DNA of 5,410 nucleotides, taken from contig JAIYCF010000028.1 in the NCBI GenBank assembly GCA_027488165.1, forward strand, positions 1 to 5,410, written 5' to 3'. Source of the stretch: Streptomycetaceae bacterium. GTDB taxonomy: Bacteria; Actinomycetota; Actinomycetes; Nanopelagicales; Nanopelagicaceae. Shown piece after piece: positions 1 through 5,410 of this stretch. The position numbers were made by a program, and so were the translations under genes. A model generated the notes under the pieces. The model saw only the letters and a list, made by a program, of their open reading frames with translations, did no database searches and was not told the origin of the DNA. Position 1 is the stretch's first letter; the number at the start of each line of letters is the position of its first letter.

Positions 1-1
1 A

Positions 2-859
2 TATAGTTCGGCCGGAGGAAGTTCAGCACCTAGCACTGCTTCTGGAACAATTGGTTCATTCGTCAATATTGCCTCAGCAACAGCGGTAACTAAGAGTGGC
101 TACACCTTTGCGGGTTGGTCTATTGCAGGTTCAACTTATTCAGGTGGCGCTCAGTATCAATTTGGTGCTTCATCTGAAACAGCCACCGCGCTGTGGACAC
201 CAACCACACAAACCATCACTATTGATCTAGCTCAAGGCACAAGTAATACGCCTATTTCAGAGCCTTCACACACAATCGGTGAAACTTTTACCGCTCCGAC
301 TACCTTGCCAACGCGAGTTGGTTACACATTTAGTAGTTGGAGTGATGGAACCACAACTTATGCGCCAGGTGCCACTGTGACTGTTGGTGCAAACAACATG
401 ACTCTGACGGCGCAATGGAGCGTTGCTTCGTACACAATCAGATACTCATTAAATGGCGGGACTGGAACTATTCCATCACCAACCTCTTATAACTTCGGAG
501 CTAGCCACACAATTGCAGCTGGAGTTACAAAGGCAAATAGTAACTTTATCGGTTGGTCTAATGGTTCCAACACTTATTCAGCTGGAGCCACATTCACGCT
601 TTCTTCCCGTGATGAAACGTTCACTGCTCAGTTCTCAGGTGCAATCTATGCTCTCTCTTTTAATTTGAATGGTGCAGAAACCGGAACTGTTCCATCAACT
701 ATCACGGGGCAAGTCACCGATAACTTTATTCTCCCTACATCAGCAGGTATTGCAAAAACTGGTTACACATTTGGTGGTTGGCGAGATGGATCAAATACAT
801 ACACAAGTGGTCAAAGTATTACGGGCGTAAGCGCTAATACGACACTAACTGCAATTTGG
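2..859 (+). repeat. Four tandem Listeria-Bacteroides (InlB B / Flg_new-like) repeats
   Basis: Protein-level repeats of about 70 residues at 2-196 (cut by the window edge), 206-418, 428-634 and 641-859. Each has a beta-strand opening (for example YTIRYSLNGGTGT), a central aromatic motif (GYTFAGW, GYTFSSW, NFIGW, GYTFGGW), a turn with xxTYxxG, and a closing T-A-x-W strand (TALW, TAQW, TAQF, TAIW). This matches the known beta-grasp-like B repeat of internalins and many bacterial surface proteins. Copy 3 is the most diverged: GYTF is replaced by SNFI and the closing Trp by Phe. More copies probably lie upstream, because copy 1 is already in mid-array at the window edge. Confidence 0.85.
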
Positions 860-3800
860 ACCTTGCTACCTCCAGCTGCGTTGAGTGCACCGGTTGCGAC
901 ACCTGGTGACCATGCAGGTACCGTCACAGTTACACCACCTTCACTTGCAACTGGCGGTCAAGTAACTTCTTACAAGATAGTTGCAACTGATGCATCAGGG
1001 GCTGCAATCAATCCCGAAAAGAGCTGCACAGTTAATGCTCCAGCAACAAGCTGTGTAATAACTGGATTAATAAACGGAACAACTTACAAATTTATCGCGA
1101 CCGCTACAAATGCTGCCGGCTCAACAACCTCTTCTCCATCCAACGCAATTGTTCCTGCCTCGATTCCAGGTGCACCAACTGCGGTAACAGCAACACGTGG
1201 AGATGAAACTGCAACGGTTGCCTTCACCCCACCAAGTGATAACGGTGGCTCGACCATCACCTCTTACACATTAACCGTTGTGGAAACCGGCCAAACGTTC
1301 ACTGGAAATGGATCGCCGATAACGGCGACAGGCCTTACCAATGGCTCTTCCTACACATTTAAAGTAAGCGCCACCAATGCTGTTGGAGTATCTGATTCTT
1401 CTACAGCATCTGCGCCAGTCAAGATCGCTGGTGTAGCAGATGCACCTACTTCTGTGACAGCGGTTGCTGGTGATGAAACTGCAACAGTTAGCGCATCAGG
1501 AAACTGGAACACACTTTCAGGTAGTGGTGGTGAATCAGTCACGGCGATCGTCTTTACTTCCATGAATGGTTTGCATACTTGCACGGCAACGCTTCCAGCA
1601 ACTTCATGCGCGATTAGCGGCTTAACAAATGGAACTGCCTACACATTTACTGCTGTCGCTAAGAACGCCGTCGGCAACTCACCAGGAACAAGTTCAAATT
1701 CCATAACTCCGGCTGGAACTCCGACTGCTCCAACAACAGTAACTGCGGTTGCTGGAGATAAGAGTGCAACAGTCTCATTCAGCGGTGCTGGTGCCAACGG
1801 CTCAACTATCACCAGCTACATCATAAAAGTTTCTCCTACTGGTGATACTTTCACAGTCTCTTCATCTCCTGCCGTGATTAGCGGGCTTACAAATGGCGGT
1901 TCATATACATTTACAGTTGCTGCAGTAAATGCAATTGGAGAGTCAGCATTTTCAACAACTTCTGCAAGTGCAGTTCCAGCATCAGCGCCGGCGGCGCCGA
2001 CTTCATTGGCAGTTCTTTCAGGAGACACATCAACGGTGGTTTCTTGGTCACCACCTTCAGATGATGGCGGAAATCCAATAACTTCATATCTAGTTACGGC
2101 AAGCAATGGAGCAACTTGTACCGCGATAGCACCGGCTACTAGTTGCAAGATTACGGGGCTCACTAACGGAACCTCTTACACATTCACCGTGCAGGCGATA
2201 AACGGCATCGGAACTGGTGTCGCATCGGCAACTTCTCCTGCATCCGTTCCTGCCGGGTTACCTACTCCGCCAACTTCGTTATCGGCGACGATCGGCGACG
2301 GACAAGCGACAATTGCATTTTCGGGAGCCGGCTCAAATGGTTCTTCGATAACCACTTACACGGTAATTGCTGAACCAGGTGGCGCAACTAGTTCTAGCTC
2401 TGCATCACCAATAACAGTGCTGGGCCTTACGAATGGCACCCAATATGTATTCCGCGTAGTCGCCACTAACGGAGTGGGTGATTCTGAATCTTCAACTGCA
2501 ACAGCAACTGCAACACCTGCGAGGGCGCCAGATGCTCCAACTTCGGTATCTGCTTCAGGTGGAAATAGAAGCGCACAAGTTTCGTGGACGCCACCATCAG
2601 ATAATGGTGGAGCTGCAATAACGGGTTACACCGTTACGGCTTCACCAGGTGGAGCCACATGTACGGCAATCGCAATCGCAACAAGTTGTTTTGTTGGCGG
2701 TTTAACAAACGGCTTAACTTATTCATTTACCGTTGTTGCAAATAATGCTGCTGGAGGTTCTGTGCCTTCCGGTGGATCAAATTCAGTTACACCGCTTGGG
2801 CCACCAAGTGCACCAACTCTAACTGAGGTAGTCCGCGGAGATACTAAAGCGACTATCACATTTAACGCTCCATCGAACGATGGAGGAACCTCGATTACAC
2901 AGTATGTAATTACTGCTCAACCTGGCGGACTTTCAATGACCACCGGATCGACAACAGCAGAATTTACTGGCCTAACTAATGGCGTTGCCTACACATTCAC
3001 TGTCGCCGCCGAAAATGGCGTAGGTCGAGGCGCTAATTCAAATGGAATTGTTGGAACACCTGCGGGAACTCCGAACGCACCAACTGTGGTCACAGGTACT
3101 CCAGGAAATAGAAGCGTTAATCTAGAATTTAGCGGTGCGACAGGTAATGGAGCTGCGATTACTGGTTACATCGTCACTGTTGTCGAAACCGGAGAAACCA
3201 GAACTGTTACATCTTCACCAATTCGTTTTGGATTGCTAACAAATGGTGACCCATATACATTCACTGTAACTACTGTTACATCTGTCGGAGAATCTTCACC
3301 GTCCCTGCCTTCACTTCCCATCATTCCCGAGCAAGTAACCAATGTTTCATCCGCTCCAAATTCACCTGCGCCAAGCGCCCCAGTATCAGGAGGTAGCTCA
3401 CCTGTTGCGCCTGCGCCAACTCCTGCGCCGACTCCTTCAGTTAAGCCGACCCCAGCCCCTACACCTTCAGTTAAGCCGACCCCAGCTCCTACACCTTCAG
3501 TTAAGCCGACCCCGAAACCAACTTCTCCATCTAAACCATCACCAACACCTTCTCCGAAGCCGACAAAGAATCCGCTTGCAATCAATCCGCCGACGACTGG
3601 AGCGGATAAATCAAAAGGCGCAGTCAAGATTGAAAACTTATTGCCCGGACAGAAAATCAAGGTAACCGTTGTTGAAGGTAAGTCTTCACCAAGCGTTAAA
3701 GCCACCCCAAAGGCCACATCGAGGGTAACGCCTAAAGCAACGCCGAAACCTTCTGCAAGTGGATCGAAAACAAAAAGTGATGCGCCAGTAAAGGTTGTTC

Positions 3801-3898
3801 CAAAACCATCAGGAAGTTCTGCTGGAGTAGGCATCAACAATCTAAAACCAGGTCAGAAAATTAAAGTCACCGTCAAAACAGGAGGAACAAAGAAATGA
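2..3898 (+). CDS. Large repetitive surface/secreted protein: InlB B-type repeats, nine Fn3 domains, Pro-rich stalk (5' partial)
   Basis: The frame is open from base 2, so the protein starts upstream; the TTG at 305 lies inside the second repeat and is not a credible start. The visible 1298 residues contain four Listeria-Bacteroides repeats (residues about 1-65, 69-139, 143-211, 214-286; signature GYTFxxW), nine Fn3 domains (about 290-1111; each with a variant of LTNGxxYTFxVxAxNxxG), a Pro/Thr/Lys stalk (about 1112-1200), and a basic tail with two PGQKIKVTV motifs ending in GGTKK. Families of this make-up usually act outside the cell in adhesion or as structural fibres; that role here is inferred from domains only. 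There is no catalytic domain, no C-terminal hydrophobic anchor and no LPXTG. A signal peptide would lie off the window. The gene ends in an ATGA overlap with the next gene. Confident about the CDS and domain types, not about ligand or function. Confidence 0.93.
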   Translation, partial: YSSAGGSSAPSTASGTIGSFVNIASATAVTKSGYTFAGWSIAGSTYSGGAQYQFGASSETATALWTPTTQTITIDLAQGTSNTPISEPSHTIGETFTAPTTLPTRVGYTFSSWSDGTTTYAPGATVTVGANNMTLTAQWSVASYTIRYSLNGGTGTIPSPTSYNFGASHTIAAGVTKANSNFIGWSNGSNTYSAGATFTLSSRDETFTAQFSGAIYALSFNLNGAETGTVPSTITGQVTDNFILPTSAGIAKTGYTFGGWRDGSNTYTSGQSITGVSANTTLTAIWTLLPPAALSAPVATPGDHAGTVTVTPPSLATGGQVTSYKIVATDASGAAINPEKSCTVNAPATSCVITGLINGTTYKFIATATNAAGSTTSSPSNAIVPASIPGAPTAVTATRGDETATVAFTPPSDNGGSTITSYTLTVVETGQTFTGNGSPITATGLTNGSSYTFKVSATNAVGVSDSSTASAPVKIAGVADAPTSVTAVAGDETATVSASGNWNTLSGSGGESVTAIVFTSMNGLHTCTATLPATSCAISGLTNGTAYTFTAVAKNAVGNSPGTSSNSITPAGTPTAPTTVTAVAGDKSATVSFSGAGANGSTITSYIIKVSPTGDTFTVSSSPAVISGLTNGGSYTFTVAAVNAIGESAFSTTSASAVPASAPAAPTSLAVLSGDTSTVVSWSPPSDDGGNPITSYLVTASNGATCTAIAPATSCKITGLTNGTSYTFTVQAINGIGTGVASATSPASVPAGLPTPPTSLSATIGDGQATIAFSGAGSNGSSITTYTVIAEPGGATSSSSASPITVLGLTNGTQYVFRVVATNGVGDSESSTATATATPARAPDAPTSVSASGGNRSAQVSWTPPSDNGGAAITGYTVTASPGGATCTAIAIATSCFVGGLTNGLTYSFTVVANNAAGGSVPSGGSNSVTPLGPPSAPTLTEVVRGDTKATITFNAPSNDGGTSITQYVITAQPGGLSMTTGSTTAEFTGLTNGVAYTFTVAAENGVGRGANSNGIVGTPAGTPNAPTVVTGTPGNRSVNLEFSGATGNGAAITGYIVTVVETGETRTVTSSPIRFGLLTNGDPYTFTVTTVTSVGESSPSLPSLPIIPEQVTNVSSAPNSPAPSAPVSGGSSPVAPAPTPAPTPSVKPTPAPTPSVKPTPAPTPSVKPTPKPTSPSKPSPTPSPKPTKNPLAINPPTTGADKSKGAVKIENLLPGQKIKVTVVEGKSSPSVKATPKATSRVTPKATPKPSASGSKTKSDAPVKVVPKPSGSSAGVGINNLKPGQKIKVTVKTGGTKK
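869..3334 (+). repeat. Nine tandem fibronectin type III domains, alternating two subclasses
   Basis: Domain limits set at the recurring linker P-A-x-x-P-x-A-P: 869-1162, 1163-1432, 1433-1717, 1718-1984, 1985-2257, 2258-2524, 2525-2800, 2801-3067, 3068-3334. Each has the Fn3 pattern of a first strand after APTxV, a G-D/N-x-x-A-T-V strand, an S-Y strand and a final L-T-N-G-x-x-Y-x-F-x-V strand. Domains 1, 3, 5 and 7 contain two cysteines spaced C-x8-C, as in CTAIAPATSC, and are 91-98 codons long. Domains 2, 4, 6, 8 and 9 have no cysteine and are 89-90 codons long. Domain 3 lacks the usual PPSxxGG turn and carries GNWNTLSGSGG instead. The cysteines probably form an intradomain disulfide after export. 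Confidence 0.88.
3434..3523 (+). repeat. 30-bp tandem repeat in Pro-rich stalk (PSVKPTPAPT x ~3)
   Basis: Three in-frame 30-bp units at 3434-3463, 3464-3493 and 3494-3523 encode PSVKPTPAPT, PSVKPTPAPT and PSVKPTPKPT. Units 1 and 2 differ by one silent base (GCC/GCT); unit 3 keeps the first 20 bases and diverges at its 3' end. They sit in a wider Pro/Thr/Ser/Lys-rich region (about 3335-3600) that continues as KPTSPSKPSPTPSPKPTKN. Such extended, charged Pro/Thr stretches commonly act as rigid spacers through the cell wall. Near-identity at DNA level points to recent expansion, so the copy number may vary between strains. Confidence 0.85.
3617..3679 (+). repeat. Internal copy of tail motif (KIENLLPGQKIKVTV)
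   Basis: First of two copies of a short motif in the basic tail of the large surface protein. It reads GAVKIENLLPGQKIKVTVVEG and is followed by another Lys/Pro/Ser-rich linker of about 50 residues. The second copy, at 3824-3895, shares I-x-N-L-x-PGQKIKVTV. The two copies use different codons (for example ATC AAG GTA ACC against ATT AAA GTC ACC), so conservation is at protein level and the duplication is not recent. The function is unknown to me; it looks like a single beta-hairpin or strand-forming element. Confidence 0.75.
3824..3895 (+). repeat. C-terminal copy of tail motif (GINNLKPGQKIKVTV...GGTKK)
   Basis: Second copy of the tail motif, forming the last 24 residues of the protein. It takes the place where a sorting signal or membrane anchor would be expected, but is neither hydrophobic nor LPXTG-like. 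Its terminal position and its match to the internal copy make a recognition or docking element plausible; this is inference. The DNA of its last codons also holds the ribosome binding site of the following gene. Confidence 0.75.
3880..3886 (+). promoter_or_regulatory. Strong Shine-Dalgarno site for the downstream membrane-protein gene
   Basis: AGGAGGA lies 8 bases before ATG 3895 and is embedded in the final Gly-Gly-Thr codons of the upstream gene. Match and spacing are near optimal. This decides the start at 3895 over the in-frame ATG at 3946, which lies inside the signal peptide. With the ATGA stop/start overlap it implies translational coupling and one transcript for both genes. Confidence 0.9.
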
Positions 3899-5410
3899 TA
3901 AGAAAGCTGTTACTAGCAACTCTATTCATTCTTCAAGTATCGATCATGCCTAGCTGGGGAGCGGAAACGGTGCTGATCGACAGAGTATCTAGCACCGAAG
4001 CTGAAGAGTTAGACATTCAGATACCGGCCGATGTTCCACCGGGCTACCACGAGGTCATCATCGAGGTGTATGACGATGCGGGAACCGTTGATAAAAAGGT
4101 TTTAACTTTCTGCAAAGAGATAAATGGAACGATTGACTGGGCAAGTAACTGCCCTGACTTAGTGCGTATTTACTCAGAACCAGAATTGACACCAATCACC
4201 GAAAGATCAGAACTTCCTGCCTACGATCCTGCACAAGAACCGGATAAGAGTAAGGATTTGCAAGTAACTGCATTTGCAGCTCTTGCTGCGCTATCGGCAG
4301 CGGGCGCTGCAGCGGGATCGCAAAAATCAGGTTCAGACTCAAATGCACGTCGTGAAGAAGACAATTCATCAAAAGATGGATCAGGTGAAGATTCGGATGC
4401 TGGTTCTGAAGATAAGAGCGATGAAGAGAGCGATGATCTTGCATCTGTTAGCGCTGGCGACCTGAAAAAGATTGAACGCGACCCAGGGCGAGGCGATCTA
4501 AGTCGCACATGGAGGGCGCCTCTAACAGAGCGCACCGATGCGCTTTTTGCAGCGTTAATTACCCGAATTTCACCGCATTCTCCGATCCTTGCGCGCACGA
4601 TTGCTGATGGAAACTATCTTCGTGCGATCTTTGGTTCGCTATCTTCTCTACTCCTTATTCCAGGAGCGATTTTGGGTGTGCTTGCCCTGCAAGATACATC
4701 CGGGCAAGCGCTGCCTCCTGCTACTTGGATTGTTACGGCAATAATTGCCTTGGCAACTCTCGATGCGATGGCTGGTCTTGTATCAGGCTTAATCTTTACA
4801 GCTGGCGTTGTTCTATCTGGAAACTTCGCATCACGTGATGAAATTCTGACCATCGCAGGTCTATTCATTATCTTCTATGCACCTGCTTTGCTTGCCAGTG
4901 CAATTCGTCCTTTAAGACGCCTGGCGCAAGATCGCGATTCACTTTGGGAGCGGGCAACTGATTACGGTCTAGTCACTCTTTTATCTGGCTGGATGATGTT
5001 TAAAATGATTGGTGCGCTAAATGCTCTTGCTGGCGTCCAGCTAGTTATCTCATTTGCAGCAAGAGATATTGCGATATTGGCATCTGTCTTTATCTTGATC
5101 CGCTTGTTGTTAGAAGATTTAACAACCTATCTCTATCCAGTTCGACTTAACAAATCTGCTGGAAAGTTCTTGGAGCCAGATACGATTCAAAAAGTCATCT
5201 CACTTGAAATAAAACTCTTTATCTTTATTGAGATTGCAAAGCCTTTTGTTGGCTACAACTTAAAGCTTGTTCTCGGAACAATCATCTTTGCAATTCCATC
5301 AATAATTAGCATCTTCTTTGATGATCGTTTCCCAAAGATTCCAGTACTTCATCGCTTACTGCCAAGTGGAGCATTCAAAATCGTTGCGATGGTCTTTATC
5401 GGAACCTTGG
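3895..5410 (+). CDS. Signal-peptide, polytopic membrane protein with acidic linker (3' partial, family not recognised)
   Basis: Open from ATG 3895 to the window edge, 505 residues visible. Residues 1-22 (MIRKLLLATLFILQ then SIMPSWGA) look like a signal peptide, with cleavage likely near A23. Residues 24-120 form a probable Ig-like beta domain (strand-rich IPADVPPGYHEVIIEVYDDAG) with Cys73 and Cys86, possibly disulfide bonded. Residues 124-141 are an Ala-rich hydrophobic stretch that may cross the membrane. Residues 143-188 are acidic and Ser-rich (for example SEDKSDEESDD). From about 243 onward come hydrophobic segments near 243-266, 277-308, 316-338, 356-381, 383-406, 434-452, 456-475 and one running off the edge from 494. 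I see no transporter, kinase or protease motif. The overlap with the large surface-protein gene suggests a joint envelope role, perhaps anchoring, export or signalling. CDS call is firm; function is unknown. Confidence 0.9.
   Translation, partial: MIRKLLLATLFILQVSIMPSWGAETVLIDRVSSTEAEELDIQIPADVPPGYHEVIIEVYDDAGTVDKKVLTFCKEINGTIDWASNCPDLVRIYSEPELTPITERSELPAYDPAQEPDKSKDLQVTAFAALAALSAAGAAAGSQKSGSDSNARREEDNSSKDGSGEDSDAGSEDKSDEESDDLASVSAGDLKKIERDPGRGDLSRTWRAPLTERTDALFAALITRISPHSPILARTIADGNYLRAIFGSLSSLLLIPGAILGVLALQDTSGQALPPATWIVTAIIALATLDAMAGLVSGLIFTAGVVLSGNFASRDEILTIAGLFIIFYAPALLASAIRPLRRLAQDRDSLWERATDYGLVTLLSGWMMFKMIGALNALAGVQLVISFAARDIAILASVFILIRLLLEDLTTYLYPVRLNKSAGKFLEPDTIQKVISLEIKLFIFIEIAKPFVGYNLKLVLGTIIFAIPSIISIFFDDRFPKIPVLHRLLPSGAFKIVAMVFIGTL

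Noticed and set aside
305..307. TTG at 305 as the start of gene 1
   Set aside because: The same frame is open upstream to base 2 and encodes one and a half further repeats of the same family; TTG 305 cuts a repeat in the middle.
1351..2163. Minus-strand reading frames at 1351-1584 and 1816-2163
   Set aside because: They lie wholly opposite conserved Fn3 domains and owe their openness to the repeated Thr/Ala/Ser codons of the plus strand.
3587..3602. PPTTG in the gene 1 tail as a variant sortase (LPXTG-like) signal
   Set aside because: It lies about 100 residues before the C-terminus, starts with Pro instead of Leu, and is followed by a charged region rather than a hydrophobic segment and a short basic tail.
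3342..3665. Plus-strand +1 reading frame of 107 codons rich in Arg/Leu/Gln/His over the Pro-rich stalk
   Set aside because: It is a frame-shifted reading of the CCx/ACx repeat codons, with no ribosome binding site and a composition typical of an out-of-frame Pro-rich region.
3166..3840. 224-codon minus-strand reading frame rich in GVGAGVGLTEG
   Set aside because: It is the antisense image of the Pro/Thr/Lys repeat and the last Fn3 domain. Its low complexity mirrors the tandem repeat and it has no independent domain or convincing ribosome binding site.
4221..4598. Minus-strand reading frames opposite the acidic linker of gene 2 (also 4196-4444 and 4614-4868)
   Set aside because: They are antisense to a clearly coding plus-strand frame, rich in Ser/Arg as expected from the complement of acidic codons, and show no recognisable domain.

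Overview
The window holds two same-strand, translationally linked protein genes and almost no non-coding DNA. Both genes run off an edge of the window. The first is open from base 2 to its TGA at 3896-3898. The second starts at ATG 3895, overlaps the first stop in an ATGA arrangement, and is still open at base 5410. No RNA gene, insertion sequence, CRISPR array or intergenic gap over 300 bases is visible.

Gene 1 (2-3898; 1298 residues visible, true N-terminus missing) encodes a very large, repetitive, Ser/Thr/Gly/Ala-rich surface or secreted protein. In order it has four Listeria-Bacteroides (InlB B-type) repeats, nine fibronectin type III domains, a Pro/Thr/Lys-rich stalk with a 30-bp tandem repeat, and a basic tail carrying a motif twice (core PGQKIKVTV), the second copy almost at the C-terminus. 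The Fn3 domains alternate between a longer class with a C-x8-C cysteine pair and a shorter class without cysteine. No LPXTG sorting signal or C-terminal membrane anchor is present.

Gene 2 (3895-5410; 505 residues visible) encodes a probable signal peptide, a small extracytoplasmic beta-rich domain with two cysteines, an Ala-rich hydrophobic stretch, a strongly acidic Ser/Asp/Glu linker, and then a polytopic membrane region with about six to eight hydrophobic segments. I do not recognise its family.

The tight coupling suggests the two products act together at the envelope, for example with gene 2 exporting, anchoring or sensing the gene 1 fibre. That is inference. Moderate GC, compact gene packing and Fn3 domains of the type with 'LTNGTxYTFTVxAxNxxG' suggest a low-to-moderate-GC actinobacterium, possibly one of the streamlined freshwater lineages (Nanopelagicales/acI-like). 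The taxonomic call is a guess from style, not from a marker gene.
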